From the NCBI GenBank assembly GCA_004293905.1, contig RDZE01000025.1:113912-177911 (forward strand): 64,000 bases of DNA, given 5' to 3'. Below, piece after piece: positions 40,016-48,539 of the stretch. Position numbers and translations under genes: made by a program. This DNA comes from Cytophagales bacterium. Lineage in GTDB: Bacteria; Bacteroidota; Bacteroidia; Cytophagales; Microscillaceae. The notes below the pieces were generated by a model that was given only the letters and a program-made list of their open reading frames with translations, made no database searches and was not told the DNA's origin. Position 1 is the first letter of the stretch. Each line of letters starts with the position of its first letter.

Positions 40016-40052
40016 AAACGCTCCAAAAAAAAACATCTTTTTTGGAGCGTTT
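40016..40052. terminator. Strong hairpin terminator after the MscS gene
   Basis: AAACGCTCCAAAAAA (40016-40030) and TTTTTTGGAGCGTTT (40038-40052): an exact 15-bp inverted repeat with a 7-nt loop, whose A and T runs let it act in both directions. Confidence 0.8.
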
Positions 40053-40068
40053 CATTTCATAAAATCCC

Positions 40069-40076
40069 TAATTTTG
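40069..40076 (+). promoter_or_regulatory. -7 box of the deacetylase gene
   Basis: TAATTTTG, a perfect TAnnTTTG, 33 nt upstream of the ATG at 40109, between the MscS terminator and the gene. Confidence 0.6.
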
Positions 40077-40108
40077 CCCCCAACACCTTTTCTGAAACCC
40101 GTTATTCA

Positions 40109-41023
40109 ATGCAAACCCCACAACTGCGCATCGCTTGGGCGCCCGAGTACCACCACCCCCTACCCAATAACCACCGCTTCCCAATGGAGAAATACTCACT
40201 CCTGCCTGAGCAACTCCTTTACGAAGGCACTTTAGAAGAAAAACACTTTTTCACCCCTACCCTCCTCAGCGAAGAACATATTTTAGCAGTCCACGACAAT
40301 GCCTATTGGCAAAATCTCAAAAGCCTGAACCTAAGCCCGCAAGAAGCCCGAAGGACAGGTTTTCCCCTCTCCGATGAGCTCATCACCCGTGAAAGAATCA
40401 TCGCACAAGGCTCACTCCAAAATGCCTTAGATGCCCTCGAAAATGGCATAGCCTGTAACATATCGGGCGGTACACACCACGCATTTAGTTACAAAGGAGA
40501 AGGTTTTTGTCTGCTAAACGACATTGCCATAGCTGCAAAATTTTTACTCAAAGAAAAAAAAGTAAACCAAATTTTAGTCATCGATTTAGACGTGCACCAA
40601 GGAGATGGCACCGCGCAAATCTTTCAAAACGAGCCCAAAGTATTTACATTTAGCATGCATGGCGAAAAAAATTACCCTCTGCGCAAAGAAAAATCTGACC
40701 TCGATGTAGGCTTACCCGATGGCATCAGCGACCAAGCCTATTTACAACTTCTTAGCCAACACCTCTACCCTACTATTGAGCGCGTACAACCCGATTTTAT
40801 CTTCTACCAAGCAGGCGTAGACATATTAGCCCACGACAAACTCGGTAGGCTCAATGTAAGCATTCAGGGCTGCCGACAGCGCGATAAAATGGTGCTTGAG
40901 GTAGCCAAAAATAATAAAATCCCTATCACTATCTCGATGGGAGGTGGCTACAACAAATACATACAGCACCTCATAGAAGCCCACGCCAACACTTTTAGAT
41001 TAGTGCAAGAGATTTTTTTCTGA
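40109..41023 (+). CDS. Histone-deacetylase-family (class II/AcuC-like) hydrolase
   Basis: A 304-residue protein from the ATG at 40109 (MQTPQLRIAW); the frame is open upstream but runs through the terminator hairpin. It shows the arginase/deacetylase fold motifs: the paired histidines in GGTHHAF, the zinc ligands in DLDVHQGDG and the later aspartate in AGVDILAHDKLG, and the GGGY near the end. Bacterial members deacetylate acetylated lysines, acetylpolyamines or small amides with zinc in the cytoplasm. The substrate cannot be told. A promoter box lies 33 nt upstream, so it is an independent unit. Confidence 0.92.
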   Translation: MQTPQLRIAWAPEYHHPLPNNHRFPMEKYSLLPEQLLYEGTLEEKHFFTPTLLSEEHILAVHDNAYWQNLKSLNLSPQEARRTGFPLSDELITRERIIAQGSLQNALDALENGIACNISGGTHHAFSYKGEGFCLLNDIAIAAKFLLKEKKVNQILVIDLDVHQGDGTAQIFQNEPKVFTFSMHGEKNYPLRKEKSDLDVGLPDGISDQAYLQLLSQHLYPTIERVQPDFIFYQAGVDILAHDKLGRLNVSIQGCRQRDKMVLEVAKNNKIPITISMGGGYNKYIQHLIEAHANTFRLVQEIFF

Positions 41024-41039
41024 GAATCATTTTTTTACT

Positions 41040-41047
41040 TAATTTTG
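41040..41047 (+). promoter_or_regulatory. -7 box of the porin gene
   Basis: TAATTTTG, perfect TAnnTTTG, 20 nt upstream of the proposed TTG start at 41068. Confidence 0.55.
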
Positions 41048-41067
41048 CAAGCTCAAACCAAAAACCA

Positions 41068-43017
41068 TTGCCCCGATTGAAAAAATTTATATTGAGTTCG
41101 ATTTGCCTCCTCTCTATCTATGCCTATACCTATGCACAGCGCAAAGGCATACTCAATGATAGCCTTACTAACCAATATGGCACTTATACCACACACTACT
41201 GGTTAGAAAAAGACATCATCGAGGAACGTGAACAAACGCGCAACTTGGACTCCCTGCTGAATGGTTTTCATGTGTATATGCCTACCCAAAAACTCAATAA
41301 TCTTTACCAAGATATGGGGGTAATGGGCACAGCCATGCGCCCTATTTTTTATACTCCTAACCAACAATTAGGACTACGCGCAGGCATAGACAGCTATATG
41401 CCATTTCTAAAAACAAGTGAAAACATACGTCTTTATGACACCAAATCTCCTTTCACCTATGCGCACTACGTCCAAAGTTTCAGAGGCGACCAATCCATCA
41501 ATTTTATCTTCACACGCAATATCAACCAACAATGGAATTTAGGCTTTGATTACACACGTTTCAATACCGATAAACAATTTGCCAGCCGCCGTACCCCCGA
41601 TGTACTCAGCGATGTGCATATCTTAACGGCACATGTTCGCTATTTTTCTAAAAACAAACGTTATAAACTCATTTATTACTACTCACATCTTAACAATGCC
41701 GTAGAAGAATTAGGAGGTGTGCGCCTCAAAACCAATGACACCCGCGACAGCGTTTATGGCTTTCAGTTAGAAGAAGCCAACCTCACAGAAGCACGCAGTT
41801 GGCAAACCCAAAACATACAACACCTCTACCAACAGTTCAGAGCCGCTAAAGGATTTCAACTTTATCATATTTTTGACTATCAAAGACAACGCGATGTTTA
41901 CTCCGATGCCAGCTTCGCTGAAAACAATCGTGCTTTTTACAAAAAAAACTTAGCCACAGATAGTCTTTTTTATTTCAACCAAAACAGAACAGACGAAGGT
42001 ACAGTTACCCTCATCTACCAAAACCAAGTCGGCATCAAAGGTTGGATAGCCAATCGTATTTTTTATCAAGGGTATATTAAAAATCGTATCGTGGAGCATT
42101 TTAATACCCGACAAGGAGAATTTCTTCAAAGCTACCTCTATGATGCTCCCACACAAACTTTTTCCCTGCGCGACAGCATCACTCTCAATAAGTTACAAAT
42201 CAACAACTTTGAACTCATAGCAGGGGGCACGCTATTTTATCAATTTCGCGACAGTGTCAGCCGCTTACAAGCCGAAGCAGAATATCTTGTTGGAAAAGAA
42301 GATTTCAGGCTCAAGGCTTTTTTTGAGAGCAAAAACCTACAAATACGTTTTCTCAGCCTACTCGTACAACCCACTTTAGCACAAAGACAGTGGGTAAGCA
42401 ACCACACCTATTGGTTCAATAATCTTGAAAACACCTTTACACAAGAACTCGAAATAGGTTTTGCATTGCGCGCCCAAAAAGGCTATATCAAACCATTTGC
42501 TAATTATCAATTGGTCAATAATTATATCTATTTCGATACCTTAGCACGTCCCAAACAAACCAAAGAAGTATTACAAATGCTTCGCGTGGGCGTAGAGTGG
42601 CAATGGCAATGGCGCAGATTTCGTTTAGAAAACCTTTGGATTTATAGCCAACAACTCGGCGCAGATTTATTTCGAATGCCTCCCATATTCATTAACAGCC
42701 GTATCGTTTGCGAAAATTGCCTCTTTAGCAAACGTATGAGAACCCAAATAGGCTTCGATTTACACTACAAATCAGACTATTTTGCCGATGCCTACATGCC
42801 CGTTACCAAACAGTTTTTCCTTCAAAACAGTTGGGAGGTACAAGGTTATTTAGTAGCTGATTTTTTCCTGAATATTCTCTTTGGCGACAAAGCGCGCTTT
42901 TTTATCAAATATGGGCACGTCAACTCTGTTGCAGGCAAAGGCTACATCACTACCCCCGTATACCCTGGCATGCGCGGAACAGTTGCTTTTGGTTTCAGTT
43001 GGATGTTTTTTAACTGA
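41068..43017 (+). CDS. Bacteroidetes-type putative outer-membrane porin
   Basis: A 649-residue protein with an N-terminal signal peptide (PRLKKFILSSICLLSIYAYTYA, cut before QRKG), then a long beta-barrel. Aromatic-flanked alternating strands recur to the end, which closes with AFGFSWMFFN, a terminal aromatic residue pattern of outer-membrane barrels. It fits the family annotated as 'putative porin' in Bacteroidetes. The best start is a TTG at 41068, since no ATG precedes the signal peptide in frame and the promoter box lies only 20 nt upstream. Substrate unknown. Confidence 0.85.
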   Translation: MPRLKKFILSSICLLSIYAYTYAQRKGILNDSLTNQYGTYTTHYWLEKDIIEEREQTRNLDSLLNGFHVYMPTQKLNNLYQDMGVMGTAMRPIFYTPNQQLGLRAGIDSYMPFLKTSENIRLYDTKSPFTYAHYVQSFRGDQSINFIFTRNINQQWNLGFDYTRFNTDKQFASRRTPDVLSDVHILTAHVRYFSKNKRYKLIYYYSHLNNAVEELGGVRLKTNDTRDSVYGFQLEEANLTEARSWQTQNIQHLYQQFRAAKGFQLYHIFDYQRQRDVYSDASFAENNRAFYKKNLATDSLFYFNQNRTDEGTVTLIYQNQVGIKGWIANRIFYQGYIKNRIVEHFNTRQGEFLQSYLYDAPTQTFSLRDSITLNKLQINNFELIAGGTLFYQFRDSVSRLQAEAEYLVGKEDFRLKAFFESKNLQIRFLSLLVQPTLAQRQWVSNHTYWFNNLENTFTQELEIGFALRAQKGYIKPFANYQLVNNYIYFDTLARPKQTKEVLQMLRVGVEWQWQWRRFRLENLWIYSQQLGADLFRMPPIFINSRIVCENCLFSKRMRTQIGFDLHYKSDYFADAYMPVTKQFFLQNSWEVQGYLVADFFLNILFGDKARFFIKYGHVNSVAGKGYITTPVYPGMRGTVAFGFSWMFFN

Positions 43018-43020
43018 TAT

Positions 43021-43050
43021 TTTGAAATCTGCAAAATAATAGTACTTTTG
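43021..43050 (+). promoter_or_regulatory. Promoter of the SDR gene at 43097
   Basis: TTTG (43021-43024), 18 nt, TACTTTTG (43043-43050): full Bacteroidota -33/-7 pair at standard spacing. Confidence 0.75.
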
Positions 43051-43096
43051 TGCTCTTAATATTTCTCAAAAAAATCAAAAAAACCATCATACCCTC

Positions 43097-43864
43097 ATGA
43101 ACGCAAACAATCTTTTCGACCTTACGGGTCGTGTGGCTGTAGTTACGGGTGCAAGCAAAGGCATTGGTGAATCTATAGCAAAATTATTGGCTCAAAATGG
43201 CGCGGAAGTAATCGTTAGTAGTAGAAAACAAGATTCGGTGCAAGAAGTCGCCGATGAAATAAAAAAACAAGGATACAAAGCCGAAGCCATGGCAGCGCAC
43301 ATGGGCGATATGGCAAGTATAGCCCAATTAGTACAAAATATAGGCACTAAATACGGACGCTTAGACATCATCGTCAATAATGCCGCTACCAACCCCGTAT
43401 TTGGCAGTGTGGAAAATTGCAGTTTAGAAGCCTTCGACAAAATCATGGAAGTGAACGTAAAAGGTTGTTTTCAATTGGCAAAAGAAGCCCTCCCCTTATT
43501 GAAGAAAAATAAAAATGCTTCTATTATCAATATGAGCAGTGTTGGAGGCATCAGTCCAGAACCGGGTTTGGGTATTTATAGTGTAAGCAAAACCGCCCTC
43601 ATTATGCTTACTAAAGTAATGGCAAAAGAATGGGGTGCTTATGGTATCAGAGCGAATGTAATTTGCCCAGGACTTATCAAGACCAAATTCAGCGAAGCAC
43701 TTTGGAAAAATGAGCAAGTGAGCGATCACCTTCTAAAAGAACTGCCTATTTCGCGTATTGGCATGCCCGAAGACATTGCAGGGCTTACCCTCTTTTTGGC
43801 TTCCGATGCTGCGGCTTACTCTACAGGTGGCGTATTTGTAGCCGATGGCGGAATGTTGATATAA
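43097..43864 (+). CDS. Short-chain dehydrogenase/reductase
   Basis: A 255-residue classical SDR with a Rossmann fold. It has the cofactor motif TGASKGIG near residues 18-25, NNAA near 93-96, catalytic serine in NMSSVGG and the YxxxK pair in IYSVSKTAL, then ICPGLIKTKFS and a C-terminal GGVFVADGG typical of the family. The SSRKQ stretch after the second beta strand suggests NADP rather than NAD. Overall character is close to DHRS4-like carbonyl reductases, but the substrate is not readable. It is transcribed alone, with its own promoter and the bidirectional terminator at 43893-43931. Confidence 0.9.
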   Translation: MNANNLFDLTGRVAVVTGASKGIGESIAKLLAQNGAEVIVSSRKQDSVQEVADEIKKQGYKAEAMAAHMGDMASIAQLVQNIGTKYGRLDIIVNNAATNPVFGSVENCSLEAFDKIMEVNVKGCFQLAKEALPLLKKNKNASIINMSSVGGISPEPGLGIYSVSKTALIMLTKVMAKEWGAYGIRANVICPGLIKTKFSEALWKNEQVSDHLLKELPISRIGMPEDIAGLTLFLASDAAAYSTGGVFVADGGMLI

Positions 43865-43892
43865 ACACAATACACACTCCACAAAACAATAA

Positions 43893-43931
43893 AAAAAGCC
43901 TATGTAAGTATCAAAACTTCATAGGCTTTTT
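43893..43931. terminator. Bidirectional terminator between SDR and ahcY
   Basis: AAAAAGCCTATG (43893-43904) and CATAGGCTTTTT (43920-43931), exact 12-bp inverted repeat with A/T tails on both sides, between two convergent genes. Confidence 0.88.
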
Positions 43932-43952
43932 GAATCATAAGAAAAATATCGC

Positions 43953-45266
43953 TTAGTAGCGGTATTGCTCCGATTTGAAAGGGCCTTTTGTTTCTACACC
44001 AATATAAGAAGCCTGCTCAGAAGTAAGTTCTTCTAACTCTGCTCCTACTTTTGATAAGTGTAAGAAAGCTACTTTCTCATCAAGATGTTTAGGTAATACA
44101 TAAACTTTGTTTTCATATTTATCTGAATAATTCCAAAGTTCTATTTGTGCCAAAGTTTGGTTACAGAAAGAGTTTGACATTACGAAAGAAGGGTGTCCCA
44201 TTGCACAGCCCAAATTTACCAAACGACCTTCTGCCAATAGGATAATATCGTTGCCATCAACAGTATATTTATCTACTTGAGGTTTGATTTCTACTTTAGT
44301 ATTTCCGTAGTTATCGTTCAACCAAGCCACATCTATTTCAGTATCGAAGTGTCCGATATTACAAACGATGGCTTTGTCTTTCATCTTACGGAAGTGTCTT
44401 TCAGTGATGATATTTACGTTACCAGTTGCTGTTACAAAAATATCAGCTAAAGGAGCTGCATTGTCCATTTTCATTACTTGGTAGCCTTCCATTGCCGCTT
44501 GCAAAGCACAGATAGGGTCAATTTCAGTAACGATAACACGTACACCTGCACCTCTGAGAGAGTGTGCCGAACCTTTTCCTACATCGCCATAACCAGCTAC
44601 TACTGCCACTTTACCAGCCAACATTACGTCAGTAGCACGGCGAATAGCATCTACCAATGATTCTTTACAACCATAAAGATTGTCAAATTTTGATTTGGTT
44701 ACAGAGTCATTTACATTGATGGCAGGCATAGGAAGTGTACCTTTGCGCATACGCTCATACAAACGGTGTACACCAGTAGTCGTTTCTTCAGAAAGTCCTT
44801 TGATGCCTTTTACCAATTCAGGGTATTTATCAAGTACCATATTAGTAAGGTCGCCACCGTCATCAAGAATCATATTAAGAGGTTGTTCGCCTTCAAAAGC
44901 GTACAAAGTTTGCTCAATACACCAATCAAACTCCTCAGCAGTCATTCCTTTCCAAGCATACACGGGAATTCCTTTGGCAGCAATAGCCGAAGCAGCGTGG
45001 TCTTGTGTTGAGAATATATTACAAGAAGACCAAGTAACTTCTGCACCTAATTCTATAAGGGTTTCTATCAATACAGCCGTTTGGATAGTCATGTGCAAAC
45101 AGCCTGCGATGCGCGCACCTTTGAGGGGTTTAGATGCACCATATTCTTTGCGAAGTGCCATCAAACCGGGCATTTCAGCCTCTGCCAATATAATTTCTTT
45201 GCGTCCCCATTCAGCAAGGGTAATGTCTTTTACTTTGTAACGGGGTTTAGATTGTGTTTCTATCAT
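43953..45266 (-). CDS. ahcY: Adenosylhomocysteinase (S-adenosylhomocysteine hydrolase)
   Basis: A 437-residue enzyme from the ATG at 45266 ([10 protein letters not shown]), which fits the family length; the frame is open 47 codons further but without family similarity. It splits S-adenosylhomocysteine into adenosine and homocysteine with bound NAD, relieving inhibition of methyltransferases. Visible are the substrate segment CLHMTIQTA, the active-site lysine region [13 protein letters not shown], the NAD motif [13 protein letters not shown] and the C-terminal [21 protein letters not shown]. The C-terminus KSEQYRY is also family-typical. Single gene, convergent with the SDR gene. Confidence 0.97.
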   Translation of the reverse strand: MIETQSKPRYKVKDITLAEWGRKEIILAEAEMPGLMALRKEYGASKPLKGARIAGCLHMTIQTAVLIETLIELGAEVTWSSCNIFSTQDHAASAIAAKGIPVYAWKGMTAEEFDWCIEQTLYAFEGEQPLNMILDDGGDLTNMVLDKYPELVKGIKGLSEETTTGVHRLYERMRKGTLPMPAINVNDSVTKSKFDNLYGCKESLVDAIRRATDVMLAGKVAVVAGYGDVGKGSAHSLRGAGVRVIVTEIDPICALQAAMEGYQVMKMDNAAPLADIFVTATGNVNIITERHFRKMKDKAIVCNIGHFDTEIDVAWLNDNYGNTKVEIKPQVDKYTVDGNDIILLAEGRLVNLGCAMGHPSFVMSNSFCNQTLAQIELWNYSDKYENKVYVLPKHLDEKVAFLHLSKVGAELEELTSEQASYIGVETKGPFKSEQYRY

Positions 45267-45408
45267 TTCTATTGTGTTTTTAAAAGGAAAAACGTCAAAA
45301 TTTGCCGCAAAGGTAGCTATTTTTTTTGACAAAACAAATATTTTTACTTTTTTATATCTTTGTTGAAAATCTTTTTCCACTTTTCTAATAACTGAATAAA
45401 AATTCATT

Positions 45409-45416
45409 TATATTTG
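45409..45416 (+). promoter_or_regulatory. -7 box abutting the TetR start codon
   Basis: TATATTTG (perfect TAnnTTTG) ends 4 nt before the GTG at 45421, so transcription should start at about the start codon. Second example in this window of a predicted leaderless mRNA. Confidence 0.6.
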
Positions 45417-45420
45417 CAGC

Positions 45421-45993
45421 GTGAAAGCAAAAGACGAAAACAAAGAAATAGCCATTATTGATGCCGCCCTGCAAATTATCTTTACTGAAGGATTAGTAGG
45501 TTTGCGAATGGAACATGTGGCAAAAGTAGCAAAAGTAGCTACAGGAACGGTTTATTTGTACTTCAAAAACAAAGAAGAACTCATCAATCATTTATTTCTG
45601 CGCTTCAAACGCGAGAGCATGAAAGCACTTGAATTGCAGATAGATAGCCAAGTTCCCTTCAAAATCAACTTTATGCGCGTATGGCAAAGTTATTTACAAT
45701 TTTCATTAGAAAACCCTGCTATAGCAACTCTTTTAGAACAACTACACCAATCTAACTACCTCAGTGCGGAGGCTCGCAAAGAAGCCGAAGATTTATTGAA
45801 CCCTATCCGCAATTTATTAGAGGAAGGCAAAAAACAATTACTTATAAAACCAATTGACAACGAACTATTGCTTTCTTTTCTGAGCGGAAGCATCAATCAA
45901 TTGGCGCGCAGATTGCACGAAAAACAAATTAATATCACTAACACACATATAGAACAAGCCTTCGAAATGGCTTGGGATAGCGTAAGATTATAA
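45421..45993 (+). CDS. TetR/AcrR-family transcriptional regulator
   Basis: A 190-residue regulator. The N-terminal HTH (about 9-56) is standard: AIIDAALQIIFTEGLVGLRMEHVAKVAKVATGTVYLYFKNKEELI. The remaining helices form the ligand-binding dimer domain. The start is taken as the GTG at 45421, because the HTH begins just after it and the promoter box ends 4 nt upstream, leaving no room for a leader. It is followed 35 nt later by an SDR gene on the same strand, which it may control together with itself. No clear palindrome was seen over its promoter. Confidence 0.9.
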   Translation: MKAKDENKEIAIIDAALQIIFTEGLVGLRMEHVAKVAKVATGTVYLYFKNKEELINHLFLRFKRESMKALELQIDSQVPFKINFMRVWQSYLQFSLENPAIATLLEQLHQSNYLSAEARKEAEDLLNPIRNLLEEGKKQLLIKPIDNELLLSFLSGSINQLARRLHEKQINITNTHIEQAFEMAWDSVRL

Positions 45994-46028
45994 TTTTTTT
46001 GAACATAAATGAATAAATTTTCAGCAAT

Positions 46029-46865
46029 ATGAATCGTAAAACAATCCTTATCACAGGCACTTCATCAGGTATTGGTGCTGATGCTGTCCGTTATTTCAGC
46101 GAAAAAGGTTGGAATGTAGCCGCTACCATGCGCACACCCGAAAAAGACAATACATTGCGTCATTTGCCCAATGTAAAACTCTATGCCCTTGATGTACATG
46201 ATGAAAACAGTATACAACAAGCATTACAAGCAGCTATCAATGATTTTGGGGCTATAGATGCCATCGTAAACAATGCAGGCTATGGAGCTATTGGCATTTT
46301 TGAGAAAGCAACCCCAGAACAAATTAAAAAACAATTTGAAACCAATGTATTTGGGGCAATGAATGTCATCAGAGGTATTTTGCCCTATTTCCGACAACGC
46401 CGCGATGGAACTATCATCAATATTACTTCTATGGGTGGCTTAGTAGCTTTTCCTATTTACAGCGTTTATCATGGCACTAAATGGGCTTTGGAAGGTTTTT
46501 CTGAAAGTCTACATTATGAACTACGCCCTTTTAACATACGTGTAAAATGCGTAGAACCCGGTGCCATCAAGACCGATTTTTATACCCGTTCGCAAGATTT
46601 TTTCACCAACCCTTCCCTTACTGACTATGACGAATATGAAAAAATAACCCACGAAAACACTCAAAAAGCAGGCGAAACAGCCCCCAACCCTGATGTGGTA
46701 TCAAAGGCTATTTTTAAGGCAGCCAACGACAAAAATTTCCGCTTGCGCTATCCTGCTGGCAATCAAGCCGTATGGATTTTACCCCTTCGCAAACTCATTC
46801 CTACAGGTTGGTTTGTGCGCATCGTGCGGGCGCAAGTAGAAAAAGGTTTTAAGGCAAAAAAATAG
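46029..46865 (+). CDS. Short-chain dehydrogenase/reductase (second)
   Basis: A 278-residue classical SDR: TGTSSGIG at residues 9-16, NNAGYG near 82-87, ITSMGG with the catalytic serine, and the YHGTK pair (Y156/K160 region) in SVYHGTKWALEGFSE. PEKDNTLRH and the absence of an acidic residue after the second strand suggest NADPH. The C-terminal extension with a basic stretch is common to the 'SDR family oxidoreductase' group. It shares the unit with the TetR regulator 35 nt upstream. Substrate unknown. Confidence 0.9.
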   Translation: MNRKTILITGTSSGIGADAVRYFSEKGWNVAATMRTPEKDNTLRHLPNVKLYALDVHDENSIQQALQAAINDFGAIDAIVNNAGYGAIGIFEKATPEQIKKQFETNVFGAMNVIRGILPYFRQRRDGTIINITSMGGLVAFPIYSVYHGTKWALEGFSESLHYELRPFNIRVKCVEPGAIKTDFYTRSQDFFTNPSLTDYDEYEKITHENTQKAGETAPNPDVVSKAIFKAANDKNFRLRYPAGNQAVWILPLRKLIPTGWFVRIVRAQVEKGFKAKK

Positions 46866-46928
46866 AAAATAGCCCAAAAAAGGCTATATTGCTCACCTGA
46901 AATATTCTAAACCCTAAAAATTACGCTC

Positions 46929-47741
46929 ATGAGAAAAATTATTCTTACGCTCTTTGTGTCTATTTTCTTTATTGAACTAAGCATTGCACAAAAAGGCGTC
47001 AACGTTACTGTAAAATCAGAGTTAGAAGGTTGCTGGGTGGCACTGATTAGCGAGAAAGAAGCCAATGACCCCAAATATCAATTTGGCTGGTGGGACGCTT
47101 GGCACGCAAAAAAGAAAGCAAAAAGCTACAAAAATGCGCCTGCTACCTTCACCAAAGTTCCTAAGGGAAAATATGTAATCGTGATTTACAACCCTGCTTC
47201 CGATTATTCAAAAGGCGATGTGGCAGATGGAGTAGTTTTGGAGGAAGTAGAAATCAATGATAATGCTTCTTTCGAAATCAAAAAAGACGATTTCAAAGAT
47301 TGGAACTGCCTCAGTTGCCCTTGGCTCTATGTTTGGAATGGGCAAAGTTTTATCAAAACAACCGAAGTAATCAAAGATGTAGTGGGCAAAAAAAATGAAA
47401 AAAGTACATTTGCTACCCTCACTGCCAATGATTTAGTAGGCACTACCTCAGTACGCATTCGTATTCAGGAGGAAAAAGAGGAAATTTCTTACCTCAATCA
47501 AATTGTATTGGAAGTAGGCAATCAGACTTATCTGCCCTATGTAGCCGAAGAAATAGATGAGAAACTAACAAAAAACGACAGCCAATACCTAACACTGAAA
47601 AAAGGAGAAAGTGTAGAAATCGTTTTTACACTCAAAGCACCTCTTCAAACCAACCAAAAAATAGTGCTAAAAACTTCGGGTTACTACGAACCTGATGCAG
47701 TTTTCTTGAGCAATATTTATGAATATTATTTGAAAAAATAA
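46929..47741 (+). CDS. Secreted protein of unknown function
   Basis: A 270-residue protein with a signal peptide (MRKIILTLFVSIFFIELSIA, cut before QKG). The mature part is rich in aromatic residues around 55-75 (FGWWDAWHAKKK) and has a CLSCPWLYVWNG motif near 125-136, whose two cysteines could form a disulfide or hold a haem or metal. The rest is beta-rich (SVRIRIQEEKEEISYLNQIVLEV). I do not recognise a domain family. It stands 63 nt after the SDR gene and ends at a strong bidirectional terminator. Confidence 0.75.
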   Translation: MRKIILTLFVSIFFIELSIAQKGVNVTVKSELEGCWVALISEKEANDPKYQFGWWDAWHAKKKAKSYKNAPATFTKVPKGKYVIVIYNPASDYSKGDVADGVVLEEVEINDNASFEIKKDDFKDWNCLSCPWLYVWNGQSFIKTTEVIKDVVGKKNEKSTFATLTANDLVGTTSVRIRIQEEKEEISYLNQIVLEVGNQTYLPYVAEEIDEKLTKNDSQYLTLKKGESVEIVFTLKAPLQTNQKIVLKTSGYYEPDAVFLSNIYEYYLKK

Positions 47742-47747
47742 CATTTT

Positions 47748-47794
47748 AAAAGGAGGAATGGTCAGCTATAAAAACAGACCATTTTTCCTTTTTT
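47748..47794. terminator. Bidirectional terminator
   Basis: AAAAGGAGGAATGGTC (47748-47763) faces GACCATTTTTCCTTTT (47777-47792), an imperfect long stem with a U-rich end on both strands, between the convergent secreted-protein and TauE/SafE genes. Confidence 0.8.
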
Positions 47795-47804
47795 ATCACC
47801 CAAT

Positions 47805-48539
47805 CTAAGATTGCAATATTTTTATAAAAGCCACTACGATCATCGCAGAGGCAATCACAAACAACAGCCAATTGTTAAGTTGATTATAGGTTTTTTCATT
47901 CAAAAAATTGATTAGATAACGTCCTAAAAATGTGCCTACAATCGCTGCAACAGAGAGCCAAAAAAGCAACCCGCCATATTTTTCAAAAGAAAAATGTACT
48001 ATGCTTACAAAAACGATTAACTTTACTATTTGCGTAATTCCCTGACAAACCGATTTAGTAGCAATGAGTTTTTCTTTAGTAATGCGGTTCATTACAAAAA
48101 AAGAAGCAATGAAAGGACCGCTTACGGCAACTATCATACCCAGAAAACTGCTCAAAAAGCCTAATAACACAAAATTTTTATAATTTGTTTCGCTGTCTTT
48201 TTTCTTAGCAGGAAGTACTAAGGTGAGCAAAATAAAAAAACCAACCCCAAATTCAAGCCATTTCTCGTCAAAAAGATTGATACACAAACCACCTAAATAA
48301 GCACCGGGCAGGGTAAGCACTACAAAATAACGGACAATTTTCCACTCTATGAGTGCATAATAAACACCAATGCGTGCCACGTTACCCACTAATTGCACTG
48401 TGCTATGCAATGGAACAGCCGCCTTAATGCCCAATGTCCAAGTAAAAACAGCCATGATAATAGTCCCTCCCGCTAATCCAAACAAAGCAGAGAGCGTAGA
48501 AGCCAATATTACGACTATAAATAACAACAAATAAAACAT
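47805..48539 (-). CDS. TauE/SafE-family membrane permease
   Basis: A 244-residue integral membrane protein with about eight hydrophobic segments and the two-fold repeat of TauE/SafE (N-terminal STLSALFGLAGGTIIMA and the second half FLSSFLGMIVAVSGPF). Members export or import small organic acids and sulfur oxoanions such as sulfite, sulfoacetate or taurine-derived products. Its start codon overlaps the stop of the DUF2252 gene by one base (TAATG), so the two are translated together. What a DUF2252 protein has to do with anion export is unknown. Confidence 0.9.
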   Translation of the reverse strand: MFYLLLFIVVILASTLSALFGLAGGTIIMAVFTWTLGIKAAVPLHSTVQLVGNVARIGVYYALIEWKIVRYFVVLTLPGAYLGGLCINLFDEKWLEFGVGFFILLTLVLPAKKKDSETNYKNFVLLGFLSSFLGMIVAVSGPFIASFFVMNRITKEKLIATKSVCQGITQIVKLIVFVSIVHFSFEKYGGLLFWLSVAAIVGTFLGRYLINFLNEKTYNQLNNWLLFVIASAMIVVAFIKILQS

